Part shown: positions 1 to 7,655 of the stretch, piece after piece | Position numbering within the stretch: position 1 is the stretch's first letter | Layout of the letters: each line of letters opens with the position of its first letter | Assembly: GCA_947457525.1 (NCBI GenBank) | Contig: CANGXE010000015.1 | Location: 1 to 13,330, forward strand | Source: Bacteroidota bacterium | GTDB taxonomy: Bacteria > Bacteroidota > Bacteroidia > Chitinophagales > LD1 | Direction of reading: 5' to 3' | DNA length: 13,330 bases | The notes under the pieces: model-generated | Databases searched by the model: none | Told to the model about the DNA's origin: nothing | Seen by the model: only the letters and a program-made list of their open reading frames with translations | Program-made: the position numbers and the translations under genes

Positions 1-560
1 GAATTAAATGCTCTAATCTCTCGCTCTCGCTCTACAATCAAGCGAACCGCCACTGACTGCACACGTCCGGCAGACAAAGAAGGTTTTACTTTTTTCCAAA
101 GTACGGGTGAAATTTCATAACCTACCAATCTATCTAACACACGTCTCGCTTGCTGCGCATTAACTAAATCCATATTTATCAAACGTGGATTTTTTACCGC
201 ATTCTTCACTGCTTTTTCGGTAATCTCGGTGTATGTAATCCGTTTTGCTGTAGCCGGATCTAAGCCCAAAACATCACAAAGATGCCAAGAGATTGCTTCA
301 CCCTCACGGTCCTCGTCCGTTGCTAGGAAAATCTCTTGAGCACTTTTGGCTAACTTTTTAAGTTCTTTTATGACTTCTTTCTTATCATCACTTACGGTGT
401 AATTGGGTAAAAAACCATTCTCAATATCAATGTTCAAGCCGCTATCCGGCAAGTCGCGAATGTGTCCATAACAAGATGTCACCACATAGTCTTTACCCAA
501 GAACTTATTGATAGTTTTTGCCTTTGCAGGTGACTCAACAATGATTAAATTTTTACCCAT
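1..560 (-). CDS. topA: DNA topoisomerase I, N-terminal part (cut by window edge)
   Basis: Type IA topoisomerase that relaxes negatively supercoiled DNA by passing strands through a transient single-strand break. The 186 visible residues begin MGKNLIIVESPAKAKTI, the family's N-terminus. They contain the TOPRIM metal site: Glu9 in VESPAKA and the DxDxE motif at Asp82, Asp84 and Glu86 (ATDEDREGEAISWH). Near the window edge is the conserved SLSAGRVQSVAVRL segment of the domain IV gate. The catalytic tyrosine and the zinc-finger or C-terminal repeats lie beyond position 1 and cannot be judged. The ATG at 558-560 is the natural start because the family starts one to three residues before the LIIVESPAKA strand. 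The gene diverges from purB across a 165-base gap holding a promoter-like pair for each. No damage is visible. Confidence 0.96.
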   Translation of the reverse strand, partial: MGKNLIIVESPAKAKTINKFLGKDYVVTSCYGHIRDLPDSGLNIDIENGFLPNYTVSDDKKEVIKELKKLAKSAQEIFLATDEDREGEAISWHLCDVLGLDPATAKRITYTEITEKAVKNAVKNPRLINMDLVNAQQARRVLDRLVGYEISPVLWKKVKPSLSAGRVQSVAVRLIVEREREIRAFN

Positions 561-579
561 ATTCCACTAAATTATTGCG

Positions 580-609
580 CAAATAAAACTTTTACCAACT
601 AAAAACAAA
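580..609 (-). promoter_or_regulatory. Predicted topA promoter (Bacteroidota type)
   Basis: On the minus strand TTTG (606-609) is followed after 18 bases by TTTATTTG (580-587), one mismatch from the Bacteroidota -7 consensus TAnnTTTG. The spacing equals that of the better rpmE2 promoter. A start site about six bases downstream would give a leader of roughly 13 bases before the topA ATG at 560. This is pattern matching only. Confidence 0.42.
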
Positions 610-677
610 AAATCAATTTACAATTACCAATACGTTATATTATTTAATAATATGTATTTAATGCCCAAAATTTGTCA

Positions 678-708
678 TTTCTACATGTTAAATTGAATGC
701 TAAATTTG
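678..708 (+). promoter_or_regulatory. Predicted purB promoter (Bacteroidota type)
   Basis: TAAATTTG at 701-708 matches the -7 consensus TAnnTTTG exactly. A TTTC (678-681) lies 19 bases upstream as an imperfect -33 element. Transcription would begin near 714, about 11 bases before the ATG at 726. This position argues against the upstream TTG at 672 as the purB start, since that codon would not be in the mRNA. No purine-type regulatory leader fits in so short a transcript. Confidence 0.45.
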
Positions 709-725
709 CAGGACAATTCTCCTTT

Positions 726-2066
726 ATGTCTGAACAACTCACCAATATTTCACCGATTGACGGTCGCTACGCTTCCAAAACAAAAGAACTTTCACCTTAC
801 TTTTCTGAGTTTGGCCTAATCAAATATAGAGTGCTCGTAGAAATTGAATACTTCATCGCATTAACTCAAATTCCATTGCCTCAACTTGCCGACTTTCCGA
901 CAATGCAAGTAAGTCAATTAAAAAACATAGTAGAAGGTTTTTCTGAAACAGATGCATTGATTATAAAAGAAACTGAAAAGACAACCAACCATGATGTGAA
1001 AGCCGTGGAGTATTTTTTAAAGACAAAGTTTGATGAACTTAGCTTAGATAAATGGAAAGAATTTATACACTTCGGACTTACCTCTCAAGACATCAACAAC
1101 ACTGCCATTCCCCTATCATTTAAAGAGGCTAATGAAAACATACTCCTACCGTACTTAAATCGAGTGATTAGTCAGATAAACCAACTAGCCGAACAATGGG
1201 CGGATGTAGTTATGCTAGCGCGTACACACGGGCAACCTGCATCCCCTACGCGTTTGGGTAAAGAATTAGGGGTATTTGTAGAACGGTTAAACCAGCAAAT
1301 TACTTTATTCCAACAAATTCCCTACAGCGCAAAATTTGGTGGAGCTACCGGCAACTTTAATGCACACCATGTAGCTTATCCGCAGATTGATTGGGTAGAT
1401 TTTGCCAACAACTTTGTAGATAATCAACTTCATCTGAAGCGTTCACAAAAAACCACACAGATTGAGCATTACGATAATCTTGCTGCGCAATTTGACACAC
1501 TAAAACGCATTAACACCATCCTCATCGACCTGTGTCGCGATATTTGGACTTACATCTCCATGGAATATTTTAAACAGCGAGTAGCTAAAAATGAAGTGGG
1601 TTCATCGGCCATGCCGCACAAAGTAAACCCGATTGATTTCGAAAATGCAGAAGGCAACCTTGGTATTGCGAATGCCATATTCGAACACCTTTCGGCCAAG
1701 CTTCCAATCTCCAGATTACAACGCGACTTGACGGACTCCACTGTTTTGAGAAACATTGGTGTGCCGGTGGCGCATACACTCATCAGCTTATCTTCTATCG
1801 AAAAAGGATTATCAAAACTATTGCTCAATGTGCAAGTCATCGAGAAAGATTTATTGCAGAACTATGCGGTGGTGGCAGAAGCCATCCAAACCGTTTTGCG
1901 CAAAGAAGGCTATCCTCAACCTTACGAACAGTTGAAAGAATTGACAAGAGGTGCCAGTCAAATTAACCAAGACGCCATCAACCGCTTCATAGATTCACTT
2001 TCCATTACGGAAGCAATAAAAACTGAACTCAAGAAAATTACTCCACAAAACTATACTGGCGTTTAA
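726..2066 (+). CDS. purB: Adenylosuccinate lyase
   Basis: Cytosolic enzyme that removes fumarate from SAICAR and from adenylosuccinate, so it acts twice in purine synthesis. The 446 residues resemble the E. coli PurB type closely along their length. Visible family features are SPIDGRYASK near the N-terminus, TTNHDVKAVEYFL with His89, ARTHGQPASPT with the catalytic-acid candidate His168, and the fumarase/aspartase-superfamily signature SSAMPHKVNP at 293-302, which holds the catalytic serine. The DLTDSTVLRN segment and the C-terminal LKELTRGA region are also present. The frame is open up to a TTG at 672, but the ATG at 726 gives the family N-terminus (MSEQLTNISPIDGRY) and lies just behind a promoter-like element. 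The stop overlaps the stop of the facing gene by four bases, leaving no room for a separate terminator. Confidence 0.97.
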   Translation: MSEQLTNISPIDGRYASKTKELSPYFSEFGLIKYRVLVEIEYFIALTQIPLPQLADFPTMQVSQLKNIVEGFSETDALIIKETEKTTNHDVKAVEYFLKTKFDELSLDKWKEFIHFGLTSQDINNTAIPLSFKEANENILLPYLNRVISQINQLAEQWADVVMLARTHGQPASPTRLGKELGVFVERLNQQITLFQQIPYSAKFGGATGNFNAHHVAYPQIDWVDFANNFVDNQLHLKRSQKTTQIEHYDNLAAQFDTLKRINTILIDLCRDIWTYISMEYFKQRVAKNEVGSSAMPHKVNPIDFENAEGNLGIANAIFEHLSAKLPISRLQRDLTDSTVLRNIGVPVAHTLISLSSIEKGLSKLLLNVQVIEKDLLQNYAVVAEAIQTVLRKEGYPQPYEQLKELTRGASQINQDAINRFIDSLSITEAIKTELKKITPQNYTGV

Positions 2067-2980
2067 TCTAAAACTAACTTCCGCATATCAGGATAGCCAG
2101 ACCAACCTTGCAGTCCTCCGGTGTGCAGCGCCACTATGCTAGTGCCACGCTGGAAGTAGTCTTTTCGAATCAAATCAAAAATACCATACATCATTTTTCC
2201 GGTATAAACCAGATCGAGCAACACCCCGGTTTTCTGCTTGAATGATTGAATAAACTGCATCAACTCACTAGTGATCTTAGCGTATCCTCCAAAATGGAAC
2301 TCATTTCGAATGACGTAGTTATTGAACCGACTTCCAGTGTAGTCTAACACTAATTGATCTACTGTTTGAGCTAAATCGCCATCACCTTTTAGTGAACTAA
2401 AACCCAAAACTTGCTTTTGGTTATTCAACTGTGCTAGCAGTCCGGCAATAGTTCCTCCCGTGCCACAAGCCGTACAAAGAACATCAAAATCAATATCAAT
2501 TTCTTTCACCACTTCTGCCACTCCTGGTAGTGCTGACAAATTTGTTCCACCCTCGGGGATAACAACAAATGGACCAAAGTGATTTTCCCATTCTTTAAAA
2601 AATACATCACTCTCCTTTTCTCTATACTGCGTTTTGTCTAAAAAAACAAGCTGCATTCCTTTGGATTTAGCAAAAGCCAATGTTGGCGAAAGTGTAGCAG
2701 ATTCATACCCTCGAATAATTCCGATTGACTTAAATCCATAAAGATTTGCTGCGGCTGCGGTGGCATAAACATGATTAGAAAAAGGCCCACCAAAAGTGAG
2801 CAGTTGCTCCATGCCTTTATCTTTAGCATTTATCAAGTTATACTTCAACTTACGCCACTTATTGCCTTGCACTTCGGGGTGAAGCAAATCATCGCGCTTT
2901 AGCCAAAGCTCTACTCCTTTTTCTTTCAACAACTCTACGTGAAGTTGCTGCAAAGGCGAAGCGTCAAATTGGGCGAACAT
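2063..2980 (-). CDS. D-cysteine desulfhydrase / ACC deaminase-family PLP enzyme
   Basis: Pyridoxal-phosphate enzyme of the tryptophan synthase beta fold (fold type II), 305 residues. RDDLLHPEVQGNKWRKL holds the Schiff-base lysine candidate Lys41. GGPFSNH puts Ser68 exactly 27 residues later, the same spacing as Lys51-Ser78 of characterised ACC deaminases. The phosphate-binding loop is ACGTGGTIAG (171-180) and the C-terminal part has LHTGG (285-289). At Tyr259-Thr260 the motif reads VYTGK. From what I recall of the family, true ACC deaminases have Glu after this tyrosine (YEGK), while D-cysteine desulfhydrases have Thr. The likelier activity is therefore D-cysteine breakdown to pyruvate, sulfide and ammonia, though members of this branch are poorly tested. 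The start is 6 bases behind the panB stop, so the two are probably cotranscribed. Confidence 0.85.
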   Translation of the reverse strand: MFAQFDASPLQQLHVELLKEKGVELWLKRDDLLHPEVQGNKWRKLKYNLINAKDKGMEQLLTFGGPFSNHVYATAAAANLYGFKSIGIIRGYESATLSPTLAFAKSKGMQLVFLDKTQYREKESDVFFKEWENHFGPFVVIPEGGTNLSALPGVAEVVKEIDIDFDVLCTACGTGGTIAGLLAQLNNQKQVLGFSSLKGDGDLAQTVDQLVLDYTGSRFNNYVIRNEFHFGGYAKITSELMQFIQSFKQKTGVLLDLVYTGKMMYGIFDLIRKDYFQRGTSIVALHTGGLQGWSGYPDMRKLVLD

Positions 2981-2986
2981 TTGGAA

Positions 2987-3802
2987 TTAATATTGCTCGT
3001 CTGCGTTGGGGAAATTATTACTTTTTACATCGTCAACATATTGGCGAACGGCATTCTGAATACCATCATACAAATTGAGGTACGTCCGCAAAAAGCGAGG
3101 TTTAAATTCTTTGGTAATACCCAACATGTCATGCGAAACCAACACTTGCCCATCTACACCTCCACCTGCACCAATACCGATCACCGGAATGTGTAATTTC
3201 TCTGCTACTCGAGTAGCTAATTGAGCAGGAATTTTTTCGAGAACTAAGGCGAAGCATCCAATTTTCTCCAATAAAATGGCATCTTCAATAAGCTTATTGG
3301 CTTCTGCCTCTTCTTTAGCACGAACGGTGTAGGTGCCAAACTTATATATACTTTGCGGTGTCAAACCTAAGTGCCCCATCACCGGAATTCCTGCAGTCAA
3401 AATCCGCTCAATGCTTTCTCTGATTTCAGAACCACCTTCGAGTTTTACGGCATGCGCTCCGGCTTCTTTCATGATACGAATGGCACTCTCTAAAGCCAAA
3501 CGCGAATTCCCTTGATAATTTCCAAAAGGTAAATCTACAACTACCAATGCTCTATTTACACCTCTCACTACTGACGATGCATGATAAATCATCTGATCGA
3601 GTGTAATTGGCAATGTGGTTTCATGACCTGCCATTACATTTGATGCGCTATCTCCTACCAGCAAAACATCTATGCCGGCACTATCTAAAATCCTAGCCAT
3701 GGAAAAATCATAGGCGGTAAGCATAGATATTTTAACCCCACTTTGTTTAAACTCATGCAAGGTATTAGTAGTAATTCTTTTGATTTCTTTGTGTACAGAC
3801 AT
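2987..3802 (-). CDS. panB: 3-methyl-2-oxobutanoate hydroxymethyltransferase (ketopantoate)
   Basis: Transfers a hydroxymethyl group from methylenetetrahydrofolate to 2-oxoisovalerate, giving ketopantoate, the first committed step toward pantothenate and coenzyme A. The 271 residues show the PanB TIM barrel: KISMLTAYDFSMARILD, then LLVGDSASNVMAGHETTLPI with metal ligand Asp51, VVVDLPFG with Asp90, AVKLEGG with Lys120 and Glu122, VMGHLGLTPQS with His144, and VLEKIP with catalytic-base candidate Glu189. These keep the spacing of Asp45, Asp84, Glu114 and Glu181 of E. coli PanB. The frame extends to a TTG at 3826, but that codon sits inside a promoter-like CACCTTTG, and the ATG at 3802 gives the usual MSVHKEIKR start. 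It is the first gene of a probable two-gene unit with the PLP enzyme. Confidence 0.96.
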   Translation of the reverse strand: MSVHKEIKRITTNTLHEFKQSGVKISMLTAYDFSMARILDSAGIDVLLVGDSASNVMAGHETTLPITLDQMIYHASSVVRGVNRALVVVDLPFGNYQGNSRLALESAIRIMKEAGAHAVKLEGGSEIRESIERILTAGIPVMGHLGLTPQSIYKFGTYTVRAKEEAEANKLIEDAILLEKIGCFALVLEKIPAQLATRVAEKLHIPVIGIGAGGGVDGQVLVSHDMLGITKEFKPRFLRTYLNLYDGIQNAVRQYVDDVKSNNFPNADEQY

Positions 3803-3823
3803 AGAATGAATTATATTGAGAAA

Positions 3824-3854
3824 CAAAGGTGTACTTTAACTTTGAAAAAATAAA
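3824..3854 (-). promoter_or_regulatory. Possible panB promoter
   Basis: On the minus strand CACCTTTG (3824-3831) has one mismatch to TAnnTTTG, and TTTA (3851-3854) lies 19 bases upstream in the -33 position. A start site near 3817 would leave about 15 bases before the ATG at 3802. The match is weak, and the site is supported mainly by its position. Confidence 0.28.
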
Positions 3855-3927
3855 CCTAAATCAATTTTTAATTGTGTCAACCTTTTACCTAGATTGCTTG
3901 TCTAATAAATAAATCGTTTCTCTTCCT

Positions 3928-6171
3928 ATGAAAAAATTGATGTTTTTGGTGTTTTTGTTTTGTTGCTCATGCACAATCTTTGCTCAAAATACTATTTATC
4001 GCACACTCAATATTCCTGCTGAAAAGTATGGGGAAACATTAAACACTACTTGGATGGGCGGCATGAATGCCCCACAGTTTTCACCCATAGATTTAAACCA
4101 AGATGGATTGTTAGATTTATTTGCCTTTGATAGAACCGGTTATAAAGTATTAACTTACTTACGTAAAGCCGGGTCAGGTGATACATCATTCGTTTATGCT
4201 CCACAGTATGAAAGTTTATTTCCTGCCGATCTAGCAGCTTACTGTTTAGTAGTAGATTATAATTTTGACGGCATACCTGATTTGTTTACTCGTGCCACAG
4301 CCGATGGGTTAGTGGGCACTCGTGTGTTGAAGGGCAGGCGAGTAAATGGAAACTTAAAGTTTGATGAAGTATGCCCTGTGTTGCAATTTAAGTTTGATAC
4401 CTATTTCACCAATATATACACAGCAGTAGTAGACGTGCCGGTTTTTAAAGATGTAAATAATGACGGTGATATTGATGTTTTGACATTTGGTATTTTCGGT
4501 TCAGGAGTAGAGTATTATGAAAATCAACATACAGAAAATTTGGGCAACCCAAGTTATAGTATAGACTCTTTCAAATACGAGCGAGTAAGTTCTTGTTGGG
4601 GGAACTTTTTTGAAGGTAACTTAGATAACAGCATAACTATGAACGTTACTTGCAAGGGTGTTTCCGGAGAACAAGTAATTGAAGATGATGGTTCCCGCCA
4701 TAGTGGTTCAACTATTTTTGCCATTGATGCCGATAATGACCGAGATGTTGACTTATTGCTTGGCGATATCAGTTTCCCTAATTTAGTATTTGTACGAAAT
4801 TGTGGTGATAGCTCTTACGCCAATGTTTGTCAGGCTGATACCGCATTCCCCAAATGCAGTACTCCAGTCAATCAACCTATTTTCCCGGCTGCGTATGGCT
4901 TAGACATTGACAACGATGGATTAGAAGACTTACTGATTTCACCCAATGCAACAGATGGTGCAAATAACATCAAAAATGTTGTGCAATACAGCAACACCGG
5001 AAACCCTGCTTGCCCTTACCAACCGGTTATCGATTCGTTTTTAGTGAGAAACGCCCTAGACTTCGGCACAGATGCCAAACCTGTTTTTTTTGATTATAAC
5101 TACGATGGTAAAATGGATTTGATTGTCGGCAATTATGGTTATTTCCGTCCGTTTTCCACTTACAAATCCGGTTTAGCCATCCTAGAAAATATCGGTACTA
5201 CAACCAAACCAAAGTTCAAACTCAATACTGACGATTATAACTTTTTGAGCAATTACAACCTTGTGGGTATGCATCCGGCTTTTGGTGATTTGGATGGTGA
5301 TGGCAAAGCGGACATGATTATTGGCGAGCTAACCGGAAATCTGCATTTCTTCAAAAACACTGGTGGTTCTATTGCCAATTTTCAAACATTAAATACTCCT
5401 CAATATTTTGGTATTGATGTCGGTCAATACAGCGCACCGTTTATCTATGACCTCAATGGCGACTCGCTCAATGACTTAATTGTGGGCGGACTAAACGGTA
5501 AAGTAAATTACTACTGGAACTTTGGTACGCCCACCTCGCCTCAGTTTAACCCTGATTCTTCCAACAAATTTTTGGGTAACGTGAATGTAGACGTTCCCAC
5601 TCCCGGCTTTACATACGGACACAGTACACCTGTTATACACACCGATTCGGTCGGCAATAGAATTCTTTATGTTGGCGCCAACAGAGGCACAGTTTTTAGC
5701 TATTTGATTGATAACACTAAGTTACGTTCAGGTACATTTCAACTGCTCGATTCTAATTTCATGAAGCATGATGTTGGGTCAAAAGCATGCATGGCGGTTG
5801 CAGATTTAGACGAGAACGGCACGATGGAATACGTTGTAGGCACATCGAGAGGGGGTTTATTGTTTTTCTCCGAAACACAACTTGACACCACTACACAACC
5901 TGTAGGATTAACTGAAGTTAGCGCAACCAACTCAAAACTTTATGTTTTTCCCAATCCTGCCAAAGGTTCATTTACTTGCCGCTTGTCGGATGGAGTTTTT
6001 TATTCACCAACCATTGCACTCTACAACATACTCGGTGAAAAAACAAACCTCGAAACGAACATTGAGCCAAATCAACTTTCCATAAAAGTAAACGACTACA
6101 CTCCTGGCATTTATTTCCTGCAAGTGCAACACAACAATCAACTTAGCACCTTCAAAGTAATGTTATACTAA
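3928..6171 (+). CDS. Secreted FG-GAP/VCBS-repeat protein with T9SS sorting domain
   Basis: A 747-residue exported protein of unknown specific role. A Sec signal peptide (Lys-Lys, a hydrophobic core, probable cleavage after FAQ at residue 20) is followed by nine Asp-rich loops of the DxNxDGxxD type, starting near residues 55, 110, 175, 267, 326, 389, 454, 508 and 626. Examples are DVNNDGDID, DLDGDGKAD and DYNYDGKMD. Such loops bind calcium in FG-GAP/VCBS beta-propeller blades. Residues from about 670 to the end form a type IX sorting domain: VFPNPAKGSF, LYNILGEK, YTPGIYFLQV and a basic tail KVMLY. This implies passage through the outer membrane and attachment to, or release from, the surface. 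I see no catalytic domain, so adhesion, matrix or ligand binding is an inference. Cysteines in the signal core do not form a good lipobox. The T9SS component PorT is encoded about 6 kb away. Confidence 0.9.
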   Translation: MKKLMFLVFLFCCSCTIFAQNTIYRTLNIPAEKYGETLNTTWMGGMNAPQFSPIDLNQDGLLDLFAFDRTGYKVLTYLRKAGSGDTSFVYAPQYESLFPADLAAYCLVVDYNFDGIPDLFTRATADGLVGTRVLKGRRVNGNLKFDEVCPVLQFKFDTYFTNIYTAVVDVPVFKDVNNDGDIDVLTFGIFGSGVEYYENQHTENLGNPSYSIDSFKYERVSSCWGNFFEGNLDNSITMNVTCKGVSGEQVIEDDGSRHSGSTIFAIDADNDRDVDLLLGDISFPNLVFVRNCGDSSYANVCQADTAFPKCSTPVNQPIFPAAYGLDIDNDGLEDLLISPNATDGANNIKNVVQYSNTGNPACPYQPVIDSFLVRNALDFGTDAKPVFFDYNYDGKMDLIVGNYGYFRPFSTYKSGLAILENIGTTTKPKFKLNTDDYNFLSNYNLVGMHPAFGDLDGDGKADMIIGELTGNLHFFKNTGGSIANFQTLNTPQYFGIDVGQYSAPFIYDLNGDSLNDLIVGGLNGKVNYYWNFGTPTSPQFNPDSSNKFLGNVNVDVPTPGFTYGHSTPVIHTDSVGNRILYVGANRGTVFSYLIDNTKLRSGTFQLLDSNFMKHDVGSKACMAVADLDENGTMEYVVGTSRGGLLFFSETQLDTTTQPVGLTEVSATNSKLYVFPNPAKGSFTCRLSDGVFYSPTIALYNILGEKTNLETNIEPNQLSIKVNDYTPGIYFLQVQHNNQLSTFKVMLY

Positions 6172-6206
6172 GCAATTGTGCTTACTTAGCCGCAAATTAA
6201 ATTCTG

Positions 6207-7409
6207 ATGAAATTTCACCGCCTCTTATTGGTGGCTGTGGTTGATGCTCTCCGTGAAGTGTTGCTCAACGACAAGCAAGCTGACCATACTTTAGATAAAA
6301 TGTTTGCCGCTCATAAAAACTGGGGGGCGAGAGATCGCCATTTTATTGCCGACAATACTTACCATATTCTGCGCTACAAACGTCTGTTTGAATATTGTGC
6401 CACTGCCGAAGAAAAAAATGCCTTATCGCTTTGGAAAATGTTAGGCGCAAAATTGGTGATAGATGGTCATCAATTGCCGGAATATGACGAATTTAAAACA
6501 CTGGTACCAACTGATATTTTACTCAAAAAACAAGAAGCGCAGTATATTCGCAAAATACGCGAAAGCATTCCTAATTGGTTAGACACGATGGGCGAAGAAC
6601 AACTAGGCGAACAATGGGAGAAAGAAGTTATTACGCTTAATCAACCAGCCAAACTCAGTTTGCGTGTAAACACACTAAAATGCACCAAAGCCGACTTGAA
6701 GCAAGCCTTACAAAAAGAAGGCATTGAAACTAGTGAAGTGCCTAATGCACCCGATGCGCTAGTGATTGAAGGGCGCAAAAATTTAAGAAACCTAGCTGCT
6801 TACAAAAACGGCTGGTTCGAAATGCAAGATGTGTCGTCACAGCTTGTAGCACCTCTACTTGATGTTAAAGAAGGAATGAAAGTGATTGATGCTTGCTCCG
6901 GTGGCGGTGGAAAAACTTTGCATATCGCAGCTTTAATGAACAACCGAGGCAGCATTCGCGCCATGGACATCAATGACCACAAACTGGAGGAAGTGAAACT
7001 CCGCGCTAAACGAAATGGCGTACGTATTGTCTCTGAGAAAAACATTGACTTGGAATACATTCCCTCGCTCAAAGAAAGTGCAGACCGATTATTGCTAGAT
7101 GTACCTTGCTCGGGTACAGGCGTTTTGCGGAGAAAACCCGATGCTAAATGGCATTTGACCGCAGAATTTATCACCAAGGTGACACAAACCCAATTGATGA
7201 TTTTGGATGAATACTCAGTGATGGTAAAAAAGAATGGCGTGATGGTATATTCTACTTGTAGCATTCTGCCTATAGAAAACGAACGTCAAGTGAAAGCATT
7301 TTTAGCTCGTCACAAAGATCAATTTGAATTGTTGGAAGAAATGAAAGTGTCGCCTGCGGACAGCGGATTTGATGGCTTTTATGCGGCTAAATTACTGCGC
7401 AAAGCTTAG
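6207..7409 (+). CDS. RsmB/Sun-like rRNA (cytosine-5) methyltransferase
   Basis: SAM-dependent RNA m5C methyltransferase of the NOL1/NOP2/Sun family, 400 residues. The N-terminal third (for example NWGARDRHFIADNTYHIL) looks like the NusB-related RNA-binding domain of RsmB. The catalytic part begins near residue 205 with EMQDVSSQLVAPLL. SAM motif I is DACSGGGGKT (228-237). Motif IV is DVPCSGTGVLRRKPD with Cys301, and motif VI is YSTCSILPIENE with Cys351, the expected nucleophile. Both cysteines of the two-cysteine mechanism are present. The end (GFDGFYAAKLLRK) also fits. RsmB methylates C967 of E. coli 16S rRNA, but the exact target here is not shown. The gene follows the secreted protein by 35 bases with no strong promoter seen. 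Its stop overlaps the facing lipoprotein gene by four bases. Confidence 0.88.
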   Translation: MKFHRLLLVAVVDALREVLLNDKQADHTLDKMFAAHKNWGARDRHFIADNTYHILRYKRLFEYCATAEEKNALSLWKMLGAKLVIDGHQLPEYDEFKTLVPTDILLKKQEAQYIRKIRESIPNWLDTMGEEQLGEQWEKEVITLNQPAKLSLRVNTLKCTKADLKQALQKEGIETSEVPNAPDALVIEGRKNLRNLAAYKNGWFEMQDVSSQLVAPLLDVKEGMKVIDACSGGGGKTLHIAALMNNRGSIRAMDINDHKLEEVKLRAKRNGVRIVSEKNIDLEYIPSLKESADRLLLDVPCSGTGVLRRKPDAKWHLTAEFITKVTQTQLMILDEYSVMVKKNGVMVYSTCSILPIENERQVKAFLARHKDQFELLEEMKVSPADSGFDGFYAAKLLRKA

Positions 7410-7594
7410 TCGCAATCGTAACCCATGCCCACCGTTTGGCGGTAAACGTCATTGTAAGACTGCTCGGTGGGAAAATCTTTCTTGCATAACTTAATGGTTG
7501 GTTCCGGGTATTTATCACATTCCGTGCATTGTTTACACGAAGGTAATGCTAAGATAAACAGACCGGTAACTGCTGCAAGAAATATAGATTTCAT
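7406..7594 (-). CDS. Small cysteine-rich lipoprotein, function unknown
   Basis: A 62-residue predicted lipoprotein I cannot assign to a named family. The start MKSIFLAAV, a hydrophobic stretch and the lipobox LPSC place the lipid-modified residue at Cys20. The mature part is only 43 residues and carries four more cysteines, at 23, 26, 37 and 61: a CxxC pair close to the membrane anchor, one central and one near the end. It is otherwise polar, with several tyrosines. Two disulfides or a bound metal are possible; neither is shown. The frame stays open to a TTG at 7645, but that would bury the signal peptide behind 17 unhelpful residues, so I chose the ATG at 7594. It follows the secreted protein gene by 61 bases and may have its own weak promoter. 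Confidence 0.72.
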   Translation of the reverse strand: MKSIFLAAVTGLFILALPSCKQCTECDKYPEPTIKLCKKDFPTEQSYNDVYRQTVGMGYDCD

Positions 7595-7618
7595 AAGTTT
7601 TTGTTTGATGCTTAAAGA

Positions 7619-7646
7619 CAAATCGAATATAGAAAAACTAGACAAA
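7619..7646 (-). promoter_or_regulatory. Possible promoter of the small lipoprotein gene
   Basis: On the minus strand TTTG (7643-7646) precedes TCGATTTG (7619-7626) by 16 bases. The second element has one mismatch to TAnnTTTG, and the spacing is slightly short. It lies in the 61-base gap after the upstream gene's stop, so the lipoprotein could be expressed apart from the tpiA unit. The evidence is weak. Confidence 0.2.
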
Positions 7647-7655
7647 TTACAAGGA

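Noticed and set aside
15..33. CTCTCG-like short tandem repeat near the left edge
   Set aside because: It encodes the alternating Glu-Arg run (VERERE) that is normal in topoisomerase I, so it is a coding pattern and not a separate repeat element.
2063..2980. Naming the PLP enzyme ACC deaminase (acdS)
   Set aside because: The residue after the active-site tyrosine is Thr (YTGK), not the Glu expected in ACC deaminases, so that symbol would be misleading.
2939..3196. Open frame of 85 codons on the plus strand opposite panB and the PLP enzyme start
   Set aside because: Antisense to the conserved panB C-terminus, with no plausible start context or product.
3928..3990. Lipoprotein signal in the T9SS cargo (cysteines in the signal core)
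   Set aside because: The cysteines are inside the hydrophobic core, followed by TIFAQ, a standard signal peptidase I site. T9SS cargo normally uses that route.
6169..6184. Inverted repeat TAAGCA-ATTG-TGCTTA at the stop of the T9SS cargo gene, as a terminator
   Set aside because: Only a six-pair, AT-rich stem, with no T tract after it. The next gene lies 23 bases on and shows no strong promoter, so read-through seems as likely as termination.
6800..7264. Open frame of 154 codons on the minus strand inside the RsmB-like gene
   Set aside because: Its translation is rich in Ser, Phe and Pro without any domain pattern, and it lies wholly opposite the conserved SAM-binding and catalytic motifs. 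It is an antisense shadow.
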